Positions 44,032 to 52,130 of a stretch of DNA of 64,000 nucleotides are shown piece after piece. The stretch comes from an uncultured Collinsella sp. (lineage in GTDB: Bacteria > Actinomycetota > Coriobacteriia > Coriobacteriales > Coriobacteriaceae). The notes beneath the pieces were generated by a model. It was not told the DNA's origin, made no database searches, and saw only the letters and a program-made list of their open reading frames with translations. How positions within the stretch are numbered: the first letter of the stretch is position 1; every line of letters begins with the position of its first letter. The stretch spans positions 5,054 through 69,053 of the forward strand of contig UQMM01000009.1 in NCBI GenBank assembly GCA_900542165.1, given 5' to 3'. Made by a program: the position numbers and the translations under genes.

Positions 44032-45657
44032 CTACTCCTTATCAAACGAAACGTCGGCGGCGGGAAGTTCAATCGTAAAGACCGAACCGTGCGGGTCCGC
44101 CGCGGCAACCTCTATGCTACCGCCATGCGCCAACGCAATGGAACGGCAGAGCGAAAGACCCAGGCCAACGCTGCGGTGGCTGTCGGCCAGACCATGGTTG
44201 GCGGTATAGAACGACTCGAAGATCCGTTCGCGATCCTCGGGTGCGATGCCCGGACCATCATCGGCCACCGAGCACGCCACGCGTCCATCGTCGACGCTAA
44301 TCGAAATCATGATATGCGAGCCCGCGGGCGTATAGGTGATGGCGTTGTTCACCAGATTGACCACCAGCTGCACCATCAGGCGCGCATCGACATTGACGAG
44401 CGCCGGCTCATCGCACGCCACCACCTTAAGGTCGTGCTCGCGCACGGCCGGATTTACGTGGCGCAGCGCCTCCTCGACGATATCGTCCATGAGCTCGAGC
44501 GTGGTCGACAGGCGCATACCGCCACCCTCGAGCTTGGTGATGGCAAGCAGGTTCTCGACGGTGGCGTTGAGCCACAGCGCATCCGAGCGAATGGATAGAA
44601 GCAGGCCGCGGCGCGTCTGGGCATCGAGCACCGCGGTGCCGGTCGAGCCCTGATCGAGCAGGACATCGGCATTGCCCGAAATACTGGTGAGCGGCGTGCG
44701 CAGGTCGTGCGAGATGGAGCGCAGCAGGTTGGCGCGCAGCTGCTCATTTTTGGCAAGCACCGCCGCTTCCTCGCGGGCCTCCATGGCGCGGGCGCGGTCG
44801 AGCGCCAGCTCGCCTTCGCTCACGATGGCATCGGCAAGTGTCCGCTCCTCATGCGTCAGCACGTCGGGCTCGGCAACGATAGCCAGCACGCCCACCACCG
44901 AGGCGGGGTCGCCCGAGCGGACGAAGCCGTCGCCCGTGCGAACCGTCAGGTAGATGCCATAAAACGCCGAGCCGCCATAGGTGGCATCGAGCGGCGTTCC
45001 CACATAAGCGGACGCCGAGAGCCGCGGCGGCATCTGCGGCGCCAGTTCGTGCACCGGCGCGGCATCGCCCACGGCCGTGTATGTCGCACGCGGCAGCAGG
45101 TCATCGCCCTCGGCGTCGGCGCTGTACCACACGACCGGACAGCCCGAAAGACGAGCCAGCTGCGTTGCCATGGCATGCACAATCTGCTGCTGATCGGCAC
45201 ACCGCTGCAGCATGCGGTTGGTCTCGAGCACCATATGCGTGCGACGGTCGCTGGCGGCAGCCTGTGCCAAGGCGCGGCGCAGGGCCAACGCAATCGAGCT
45301 CGACACAAGCGAGACCACAAACATGATGAAGAACATGCCGGGATAGACGCGGTCGATAAACGACAGCGAGCAGCGCGGGTCGACAAACAAGAAGTTGTAG
45401 AGTGCCACGGCGACAGCCGAGCTCAGCAAGCAATACAGGCGACTCCAGGTAAAGAATGCGCACAGCTGAACGGCGAACACATAGACGATCATGATGCTCG
45501 GCGCGAGACCCGGATGGTCGAGCAGCGCGCCCACAATCGTCGCCGTGACCAGCAGCCCCACCGACACGCAGGCGTCATACAGAGGAGTGCGGCGCGTCAG
45601 CGTTGTGCGCCGCCACCAAAAGCTATCGGCAATATCGCCGTCCGTACGGACGTCCAT
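44032..45657 (-). CDS. kdpD: KdpD-like sensor histidine kinase lacking the N-terminal KdpD/USP domains
   Basis: Membrane histidine kinase, 541 residues, whereas full KdpD is about 900. It starts directly before the four-helix DUF4118 membrane domain (about 30-130) and so lacks the cytoplasmic Walker-motif KdpD domain and USP domain. A GAF-like domain (about 150-290) is followed by HisKA with H317 in SISHDLRTPLTSISGN and the ATPase domain with NNAITYTPAG and DDGPGIAPEDRERIF. Short KdpD forms of this kind are known in other bacteria. Located with kdpE and kup in one direction. Confidence 0.9.
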   Translation of the reverse strand: MDVRTDGDIADSFWWRRTTLTRRTPLYDACVSVGLLVTATIVGALLDHPGLAPSIMIVYVFAVQLCAFFTWSRLYCLLSSAVAVALYNFLFVDPRCSLSFIDRVYPGMFFIMFVVSLVSSSIALALRRALAQAAASDRRTHMVLETNRMLQRCADQQQIVHAMATQLARLSGCPVVWYSADAEGDDLLPRATYTAVGDAAPVHELAPQMPPRLSASAYVGTPLDATYGGSAFYGIYLTVRTGDGFVRSGDPASVVGVLAIVAEPDVLTHEERTLADAIVSEGELALDRARAMEAREEAAVLAKNEQLRANLLRSISHDLRTPLTSISGNADVLLDQGSTGTAVLDAQTRRGLLLSIRSDALWLNATVENLLAITKLEGGGMRLSTTLELMDDIVEEALRHVNPAVREHDLKVVACDEPALVNVDARLMVQLVVNLVNNAITYTPAGSHIMISISVDDGRVACSVADDGPGIAPEDRERIFESFYTANHGLADSHRSVGLGLSLCRSIALAHGGSIEVAAADPHGSVFTIELPAADVSFDKE

Positions 45658-45685
45658 CAGCGCCCCGCCCCCCTCTCAAAAACAA

Positions 45686-45723
45686 AAACCACCACAAAGG
45701 GACAGGCACCTTTGTAGTGGTTT
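45686..45723. repeat. CAAAGGG/CCCTTTG hairpin, copy 3 of 4 (diverged)
   Basis: AAACCACCACAAAGG (45686-45700) pairs with CCTTTGTAGTGGTTT (45709-45723) with one wobble pair and an 8-base loop containing GACAGG. It lies between the small membrane gene and kdpD, so it could separate their expression. Confidence 0.75.
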
Positions 45724-45769
45724 CCCTTGTGGTGGTTCCAAGTGTAAAGCCTTCTACGACCGGTGGTCG

Positions 45770-45964
45770 CTAGACAAACAGCACGTGCGCGAGCAGGGCA
45801 CACACGCACACCGCTCCAAATACCAGTGCCACGATCGAAATTACGCGATCGGCCATATCCATGTTGGCACGGTTCGTCAAAAACCGATCTTCGGCGGCGT
45901 CAGCGCGTGCCTCACGTACCAGCTCGGCAACCACCTCGCGGCCATCAAGCATCTTTGCATCCAT
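45770..45964 (-). CDS. Small membrane protein between kup and kdpD
   Basis: No family recognised. 64 residues from the ATG at 45962-45964, chosen because GGGGAGG lies five bases ahead; another ATG ten codons earlier is possible. A charged helical N-terminal half (GREVVAELVREARADAAEDRF) is followed by one membrane segment at the C terminus (VISIVALVFGAVCVCALLAHVL). It lies 61 bases after kup and about 110 bases before kdpD in the same direction, so a role with the potassium transporter or its sensor is possible but is only inference. Confidence 0.65.
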   Translation of the reverse strand: MDAKMLDGREVVAELVREARADAAEDRFLTNRANMDMADRVISIVALVFGAVCVCALLAHVLFV

Positions 45965-46025
45965 GTTTGCCTCCCCGGTCTCAATCTTGTCCATCGAAAA
46001 CCAACTCCGTGCAACCCGTCGGCGC

Positions 46026-48053
46026 CTACGGCCGCTCGTTGGGGGCCAGGCGCTGCATCTTGTTCACGGCCTTGAACTTGGTGAACAGCGGCACGTACTC
46101 AAAGCTCACGTTGGAGTTCTCCAGGCCGTACCAGCGTGCAGGCGTGCCGGCGGCGCGGCGGATGATGTACTTGAGCGTGATGGCCGTACGCTCGCTCGGC
46201 TCCACATCGCTTTCGGGCGCCAGAAGCTTACGGATCAGGACGAACTTGAACGTACCGATGTTGCCCGGATCCTTGTAGACCGAGTAGTCATGCGTCTGCG
46301 CCGGCAGCTCGCCGGTGGCAGCCAGGTCCTGAACGACCTGACGCAGATAGGCATTGACGCGCTGGTTGATCTTGTAGCCCAGGTACAGATGCACGCGGAA
46401 CACGTAGTCGGTGCCGAACGTCTCGACCGAATAGGCAAAGGTATGCGGCTCATCCATGGTCTCGACATTCACGAACCACCAGGCACGAGCGCGCTTGGGA
46501 TGCTTGTCCAAGATCGAGTAGACGATATCACGGTCAATGTAATCGGTATGGGTGTCCTTGGTCAGGTACACGATGTTGTCGCTCATGCGCTCATAGCGAT
46601 CGTCGTCGCGCAGGCGCTTGAGCTGCGGCAGGTAGCTGCGCAGCGGCAGCAGCGTAAACTGGCGCTGCTCGACCGCCGTGCCGTTGTACCAGCACACCAT
46701 AATGCCCATGATGAGTGCAGCCATGAGGATGGTGAAGTAGCCGCCGTGGAAGAACTTGGTGAGCGAGCTCACGAAGAAGAAGCCTTCGAGCAAAAGGAAG
46801 AAGGCCGCGAAGATCCACGGAGCAACCTTGAGCTTGCGCTCCTCGTGCAGGTAGAAGAAGAGCAGCAGCGTGGTGCACATCATAGTCAGCGTAATGGCAA
46901 GGCCGTAGGCGGCTTCCATATGCGCCGAGTTCTGGAACAGCAGCACCACGATGACGCAGCCGACAAGCATGACGTTGTTGACCATGGGGATGTAGAGCTG
47001 GCCCTTGGTCTCGGCAGGGTAGAAGACCTGCATGTGCGGCATGAGGTCCAGGCGGCTGGCCTCGGACACCAGCGAGAATGCGCCGGTGATGAGCGCCTGC
47101 GAGGCAATGATGGCCGCGACGGTGGAAAGGCCTACGGCAAACGGGCGCAGGCCCGGGGCGAGCATCTGGTAGAACGGGTTGAGATCGGCAATGCCCATGA
47201 GCTCGGGGTTGGCAGCGTTGTTCATAAGCCAAGCGCCCTGGCCCATATAGGAAAGCAGCAGGCAGCACTTAACGAACGGCCAGGTAGCGTAGATGTTGCC
47301 GCGGCCGACGTGGCCCATGTCGGAGTAGAGCGCCTCGGCACCGGTGGTGGCGAGGAAGCAGCTGCCCAGAATCATGATGCCCGCGTGGTTGTTGGGGCTC
47401 AGCAAAAAGGCGATGCCGCGCACCGGGTTGAGGCACAGCAGCACGGCGGGGTGCTGGAAGACAAAGAACAGACCCGTGCCGCCCAGGAACAGGAACCACA
47501 GCGTCATGATGGGGCCAAAGGCGTGACCGATCTTGGCCGTACCGATGCGCTGTACCAAGAAGAGCGCGATGATGATGGCGAGCGTAATGGCGACGACGCG
47601 GCCCTGATCATCGCCCAGCACGGCATGGACCGCCGGGATAGTGCGCAGGCCCTCGATGGCCGTGGTAACGGTAACGGCCGGCGTCAGGATGCCGTCGGCG
47701 AGCAGCGCGGCGCCACCCAGCATGGCGGGGATGATAAGCCACTTGCCGCAGCGCTTGACCAGGCTGTACAGGGCAAAGATGCCGCCCTCACCATGGTTAT
47801 CGGCGCGCAGCGAGATGAGCACATACTTGATGGTGGTCAGCAGCGTGACCGTCCACACGACAAGGGAGAGCGCGCCGAGCACGAACTCCTCCGTGACGCT
47901 TCCGATGCCGCCGTTGCCGGCAACGAGCGCCTTGGTTACATACATGGGGCTGGTGCCGATATCACCATACACCACGCCCAGCGTGACGAGCATCGCCGAG
48001 ATGCTCACAGGAATCGCAGCGTGCGAGGCTGCCTCCTTGGCCTTTTGTTCCAT
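46026..48053 (-). CDS. kup: KUP-family potassium transporter
   Basis: Proton-coupled potassium uptake permease, 675 residues from the ATG at 48051-48053 (GGGAGG ahead). About twelve membrane helices; the first contains VVYGDIGTSPMYV, the family signature, and HGEGGIFALYSLVKR follows. The soluble C-terminal domain (about 480-675) is full length. Downstream in the same direction are a small membrane protein and kdpDE. No c-di-AMP (ydaO-type) riboswitch could be recognised in the leader. Confidence 0.95.
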   Translation of the reverse strand: MEQKAKEAASHAAIPVSISAMLVTLGVVYGDIGTSPMYVTKALVAGNGGIGSVTEEFVLGALSLVVWTVTLLTTIKYVLISLRADNHGEGGIFALYSLVKRCGKWLIIPAMLGGAALLADGILTPAVTVTTAIEGLRTIPAVHAVLGDDQGRVVAITLAIIIALFLVQRIGTAKIGHAFGPIMTLWFLFLGGTGLFFVFQHPAVLLCLNPVRGIAFLLSPNNHAGIMILGSCFLATTGAEALYSDMGHVGRGNIYATWPFVKCCLLLSYMGQGAWLMNNAANPELMGIADLNPFYQMLAPGLRPFAVGLSTVAAIIASQALITGAFSLVSEASRLDLMPHMQVFYPAETKGQLYIPMVNNVMLVGCVIVVLLFQNSAHMEAAYGLAITLTMMCTTLLLFFYLHEERKLKVAPWIFAAFFLLLEGFFFVSSLTKFFHGGYFTILMAALIMGIMVCWYNGTAVEQRQFTLLPLRSYLPQLKRLRDDDRYERMSDNIVYLTKDTHTDYIDRDIVYSILDKHPKRARAWWFVNVETMDEPHTFAYSVETFGTDYVFRVHLYLGYKINQRVNAYLRQVVQDLAATGELPAQTHDYSVYKDPGNIGTFKFVLIRKLLAPESDVEPSERTAITLKYIIRRAAGTPARWYGLENSNVSFEYVPLFTKFKAVNKMQRLAPNERP

Positions 48054-48088
48054 AAGCCGGTTTCCTCCCAACTTTAATGTTCGAAGGG

Positions 48089-48094
48089 ATTATA
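48089..48094 (-). promoter_or_regulatory. Perfect TATAAT box upstream of kup
   Basis: TATAAT on the minus strand 35 bases ahead of the kup start. The -35 region is poor (CATTAA at 17-base spacing), which would suit an activator-dependent promoter. Confidence 0.4.
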
Positions 48095-48175
48095 GGTAAT
48101 CGGCCCATGTTTTAATGCACTGTTTTCCCAGCTAGATAAAGATTTATACAGTCTTTAGGCTACCGCGGCGATATG

Positions 48176-48210
48176 GAATGCGGCAAAGGGACTGTCCCTT
48201 TGTCACATTC
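48176..48210. repeat. CAAAGGG/CCCTTTG hairpin, copy 4 of 4
   Basis: GAATGCGGCAAAGGGA (48176-48191) pairs with TCCCTTTGTCACATTC (48195-48210) with two mismatched or wobble positions and a CTG loop. It ends one base before the nitroreductase stop codon. Confidence 0.85.
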
Positions 48211-48211
48211 G

Positions 48212-49060
48212 TCATTTTCCAAGCCAATTTTTGAACCACCACTCCATGGAGCGGCTCATCTCGGCCATAAAGGGACTGGTGTGTTTGCGGGCGTAGATAT
48301 CCACCACGCGCTCGCCCACCTCGCGGGCATGCGGGCGAAACATCGCGTCCATCTCGGCCACCTGCGCGTCCATGGTCGCAGCATCGGCGCGGCAGTAGCG
48401 CTCCTCGTGCACCAGGTTCACCACAGGATGCGCAATGGCCGGACGCTCCTTACGGGGCGTGCCGATGATGAGCATCGACAGCGGCATGGTATAGGGCGGC
48501 AGATCGAGCAGCTCGGCAACTTCCTCGGCATTCTCGACGATATCACCGATGTAGCAGCTCCCCAGCCCCAGGGCTTCGGCGGCAACCACGGCGTTTTGCG
48601 CGGCGATCACGGCATCCTGCGCCGCGATGGCAAAGTCGCCCAAACCCGGCGCGCGGCGGGGCGCCTTGCCCGTGCGCTCGACAAACTCGGGCTCAAAGCA
48701 ACCCACATGCTCAAACAGATCGATCCACTTGGCATAGTCGACCACAAATATAAGTGCCCAGGGCGCCTTGGCGATCATGGGCTGGTGATCGCACAGGTCG
48801 GCCAGACGATCGAGCGTGGCCTGTTCGCGAATGCTTACGATGGAGTACATCATCATGGCGCCTGCCGACGGCGCACGGCTCGCCGCATGCAGGATCGCCG
48901 CCCGCTGCTCGTCGGTCACCGCCACGGGACGATCGTCGTCATCACGCGCGAAGGCACGCGTGGAGGAACGGTGCTCCAACGTGTCCAGCACCGCATTGCC
49001 CGTGGTCTCGACCGGATAGCCACACGTATCCACAGCCTTGGTGCAAACCTGCTCGTTCAT
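48212..49060 (-). CDS. Nitroreductase-family flavoprotein
   Basis: FMN-dependent NAD(P)H oxidoreductase fold, 282 residues. N-terminal RSSTRAFARDD and SRAPSAGAMMMYS bind the flavin phosphate; EALGLGSCYIGDIVEN and MLIIGTPRKERP follow as in the FRP/NfsA-like branch. The C-terminal 60 residues (from HEERYCRADAA) form an additional helical region. Substrates could be nitroaromatics or quinones; not determined. It is divergent from the LTA-synthase-like gene across about 210 bases in which no clear promoter was found. Confidence 0.88.
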   Translation of the reverse strand: MNEQVCTKAVDTCGYPVETTGNAVLDTLEHRSSTRAFARDDDDRPVAVTDEQRAAILHAASRAPSAGAMMMYSIVSIREQATLDRLADLCDHQPMIAKAPWALIFVVDYAKWIDLFEHVGCFEPEFVERTGKAPRRAPGLGDFAIAAQDAVIAAQNAVVAAEALGLGSCYIGDIVENAEEVAELLDLPPYTMPLSMLIIGTPRKERPAIAHPVVNLVHEERYCRADAATMDAQVAEMDAMFRPHAREVGERVVDIYARKHTSPFMAEMSRSMEWWFKNWLGK

Positions 49061-49273
49061 CGCCTCATCCTCGCTAATTCTTTAAGAAGCCTTTACGTTT
49101 CCGTGTAATTCCCGTCCATTATCGCGCAGGTCGCCACTACATTGCGCCACACCGCCACACGTGCGCGTTAATATGGCTGGTTGTTGTGCGCAGACACCAA
49201 TTGCAGCGCATATCTTGGTAACAATCGGGTAAACTCCCGCTTTCGTACGTTTTAGTTTGTGAGGAGTCTCAGC

Positions 49274-51574
49274 ATGTTCGCTGCCGCCATCTCGCTCGTC
49301 GGTCTTGCGGCGACCGTCTACCTTGTCTTGCGCGAGGCCAAGGCCATTCGCGCTCAGTCGGGCACCGTTGCCAAAAGCGCTCTTGGGTGGAGCATCGCCT
49401 TCGGCTTGTTCCAGGTCTTTTTGACTATTTGGGGCGCCGTGGGCCTCGTCGCTCAAAACGAGCCGCTCGCCTTTGTGATGCTCATCCTGACCAACGCCAT
49501 CCTCACCGGCTGCGCTTGGGCCAGCATCGCACGCGACCGCATCGCCCCGCGCGTCTTTGCGTTCGCCGCGCCCGACGCCCCCGCCCCCACCGGCAAGCTC
49601 GCCCGCCTGCGCGGCGCCTTTGTGGGCAAACCGCTCGTCGCCGCCGTCCTGTGCCTGCTGCTCGCCGGCGTCTTTGCGCTGCTGGGCATGGAGGTCTCGT
49701 CCAACCACGACTTTACTTGGGTCTACCCCCTATGCATCCTGCTCGAGTGGGCCATCATCACCACGCTCATGGTCGGCCTGTTCTTCCTGTTCCAGCGCCA
49801 CGGCGCAGCTTCCGCGGTCCTGGCCTTTGCCCTCTTTGTCCTGGGCATTGCCGAGTTCTTCGTCATCACGTTTAAATCCATGCCCATCCAGCCGGGCGAC
49901 CTTTCGGCCATCTCCACCGCCGCCGCGGTCGCCGGCACCGGCTACACCTTCTCGATCTCGCTGTTCTGCGTGCTGTCCATGGGCTTTACCGCCATCGCCA
50001 TGCTGCTGTGCGAGTACGCCGGCCTGGTAGCACCGCACCGTCAGAAGGGTGCCGCCAACGCCAAGCGTATGCTGCTCACCAACCTGCTCGTGGCAGTGCT
50101 GTGCCTGGGCGGCGTAACCGCGCATGTCACGCTCATCGACTACTACAACACCCTCGGCATCACCGTCTACACCTGGCGCCCGCTCGAGAGCTACTGGCGC
50201 GAGGGCTACCTGCCCGCCTTTATTAGTGCGGCGCAGTCCATCAAGCCGCCCAAACCCGCCGACTACTCCGTCGACGATGCCAAGGCCACGCTCAAAAAGT
50301 ACGCCAAGGCCTACGACAAGTCCGACGCGGCCAAGAGCGACGAGCGCGCCGCCGCAAAGGAGCAGTTCGACAGCGAGAAGCCCACGGTCATTGCCATCAT
50401 GAACGAGACCTTCTCAGACCTTTCGATCTACCAGAACATGCGCGCCGGCTACGAGGGCCCGCAGTACTTTAAGAGCCTGTCCAACTGCCTCAGCCGCGGC
50501 AAGCTCTACGTGAGTGCCTACGGCGGCGGCACCGCCAATACCGAGTTTGAGTTTATGACCGGCAACTCCATGGCCAACCTGGGCTCGGGTGTGTACCCCT
50601 ACACCATCTACAACATGGAAACGACCGGGAATCTGGCAGAGCAGTTCAAGTCGCTCGGATATTCCACCACGGCCATGCACCCCAACCACGCGACCAACTG
50701 GAACCGCGAGAACGTCTACAAGGACTTTGGCTTTGACCAGTTCCTGTCCATCAACGACTTCCAGGGAGCCGACACCCTGCGCGGCATGGTGACCGACCAG
50801 GCTACCTACGACAAGATTCTCGAGTTGCTCGACCAGAACGCCGATCCGCAGTTTATCTTCGACGTGACCATGCAGAACCACTCGGGCTACGACACGGGCC
50901 TGCTGCCGGTCGACAAGCAGATGCACCTGAATATCGACACGACCGATCTGGACGCCAAGACCGTCGAGGACGGCACGCTGTCCGATGTCGACGAGTATGT
51001 CTCGTGCATCGAGCAGTCCGACCAGGCGCTTCGCTACTTCCTCAACGCCCTGAGCAAGCTCGACCGTAAGGTAGTCGTGGTGTTCTGGGGCGACCACCAG
51101 CCGTTCTTCCCGTCCAAGTTCAACGATAAGTGGTTTACCGGCGAGGACGATGCCACGCACCAGGAACGTCTGTGGCAGACCGACTACATCATCTGGGCCA
51201 ACTACGACGTTGCCGGCTGCGACCAGACGAGTGAGGTCGACGACCTGTCCACCAACTACCTGTCCACGCAGCTCATGCAGCTGATTGGCGCCCCGCTGAC
51301 TGACTACCAGAAAGCGCACATGACGCTGCGCGAGTCGCTGCCCGCTATCAACTCGGTCGGCTACGAGGACGCCAGCCTGCGTTGGGCGCTCTCCTCCAAC
51401 GTCACCGGTGACGACGCCGAAGCCGCAGCCGCCACCAAGGCGCGCGAGGATTACGCCAAGATGCAGTACTACGAGATGTTCCGCGACGGCAAGAACGTGT
51501 ACACCGAGCACTTCCAGACCGAGGCCAACGAGACCGACCCCAACCTGGCACCGGGTACGACCAAGATCAAGTAG
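49274..51574 (+). CDS. LTA synthase / phosphoglycerol transferase family membrane enzyme
   Basis: Polytopic membrane protein with an external sulfatase-fold domain, 766 residues from the ATG at 49274 (GAGGAG seven bases ahead). About six hydrophobic segments lie in the first 290 residues. The catalytic domain begins near 370: TVIAIMNETFSDL with nucleophile T379, then NTEFEFMTGNS, HPNHATNW and VVVVFWGDHQPFF, the metal-binding residues of LtaS-type enzymes that take glycerol phosphate from phosphatidylglycerol. It may make lipoteichoic acid or decorate another glycopolymer. Followed by a large terminator-like element. Confidence 0.92.
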   Translation: MFAAAISLVGLAATVYLVLREAKAIRAQSGTVAKSALGWSIAFGLFQVFLTIWGAVGLVAQNEPLAFVMLILTNAILTGCAWASIARDRIAPRVFAFAAPDAPAPTGKLARLRGAFVGKPLVAAVLCLLLAGVFALLGMEVSSNHDFTWVYPLCILLEWAIITTLMVGLFFLFQRHGAASAVLAFALFVLGIAEFFVITFKSMPIQPGDLSAISTAAAVAGTGYTFSISLFCVLSMGFTAIAMLLCEYAGLVAPHRQKGAANAKRMLLTNLLVAVLCLGGVTAHVTLIDYYNTLGITVYTWRPLESYWREGYLPAFISAAQSIKPPKPADYSVDDAKATLKKYAKAYDKSDAAKSDERAAAKEQFDSEKPTVIAIMNETFSDLSIYQNMRAGYEGPQYFKSLSNCLSRGKLYVSAYGGGTANTEFEFMTGNSMANLGSGVYPYTIYNMETTGNLAEQFKSLGYSTTAMHPNHATNWNRENVYKDFGFDQFLSINDFQGADTLRGMVTDQATYDKILELLDQNADPQFIFDVTMQNHSGYDTGLLPVDKQMHLNIDTTDLDAKTVEDGTLSDVDEYVSCIEQSDQALRYFLNALSKLDRKVVVVFWGDHQPFFPSKFNDKWFTGEDDATHQERLWQTDYIIWANYDVAGCDQTSEVDDLSTNYLSTQLMQLIGAPLTDYQKAHMTLRESLPAINSVGYEDASLRWALSSNVTGDDAEAAAATKAREDYAKMQYYEMFRDGKNVYTEHFQTEANETDPNLAPGTTKIK

Positions 51575-51594
51575 CGGGTCGCTCATAACTGAAA

Positions 51595-51724
51595 CGTCTG
51601 TCCGGGCGGAGGTATGTAAGGCTCCCTGCTCGGACAGTCCTGCGCAAGACGGAGGCCACATTAAGTGGCCTCCTTTGCGTGCGGAACTCGCGATGAACCT
51701 TATATGCCTCCGCCCGGACAGACG
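51595..51724. repeat. Structured terminator-like element with conserved 65-bp core, left copy
   Basis: An outer 27-bp helix (51595-51621 with 51698-51724, two wobble pairs; CTGTCCGGGCGGAGG on the left) encloses a core with ACAGTCCTGCGCAAGAC and the hairpin GGAGGCCAC-ATTAA-GTGGCCTCC. The core recurs in reverse orientation at 56875-56940. It starts 20 bases after the LTA-synthase stop and may terminate that gene. Confidence 0.85.
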
Positions 51725-51774
51725 CCCTGTTGTTGGAGCGTGGCTTGTCTTGGGTGTATCGCCGAACATATATA

Positions 51775-51810
51775 AGTTGAAGGCCACGTTATGTGGCCTT
51801 CTTTGTTTGC
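51775..51810 (+). terminator. Terminator hairpin related to the core of the structured element
   Basis: GAAGGCCAC-GTTAT-GTGGCCTTC followed by TTTGTTTGC on the plus strand. The stem closely resembles the inner hairpin of the elements at 51595 and 56857. Confidence 0.75.
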
Positions 51811-52049
51811 GGAAAGTGTGTCCCGAAATTCTTGTCTGGAATGGGATGCAGTTTCCGCTTGGGACCCGATTGGGAAAGTTCATCCCATTTCTCGGTCTAA
51901 TTATGGGACGCAGTTTCCCGTTGAGGACCCTTTGGGAAAGTGCGTCCCGGTCTGGGCGCTCAAACTGGGATGGATTTTCCGGATGAGGGCTTGACGGAAA
52001 ATGTGTCCCGTTCCGGGCGCTAATTGTGGGATGCAGTTTCCGCTTGCGG
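51811..52049. repeat. 62-bp palindromic repeat array, downstream side of the surface-protein gene
   Basis: Units start with GGGA at 51843, 51905, 51967 and 52028, a period of 62, 62 and 61 bases; a half unit precedes and the last unit is cut short. Each unit reads roughly GGGAYGCAGTTTCCG, about 14 variable bases, then GGGAAA and a CGTCCC/CATCCC block that pairs back to its beginning. Same repeat and same orientation as the array at 56350-56800. Confidence 0.9.
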
Positions 52050-52063
52050 AGTCTCCACTCAAC

Positions 52064-52108
52064 AGAAAACCCGGGTGGCCTGTTTTTTGGCTACCCGGGT
52101 TTTTGGGT
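52064..52108 (-). terminator. Terminator of the surface-protein gene
   Basis: AAACCCGGGTGGCC pairs with GGCTACCCGGGTTT (one wobble) around an 8-base loop; T runs follow on both strands, TTTTCTG on the minus strand, so it can serve both directions. Confidence 0.85.
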
Positions 52109-52130
52109 TGTCGATATGTTCGACTGGCTA

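Noticed and set aside
48054..48211. c-di-AMP (ydaO-type) riboswitch upstream of kup
   Set aside because: The leader is too short and lacks the recognisable conserved blocks; only a TATAAT box and a hairpin repeat are present.
51811..52049. Integron attC-like cassette sites
   Set aside because: The imperfect palindromes are of the right size, but the RYYYAAC/GTTRRRY core boxes and an integrase gene are not seen.
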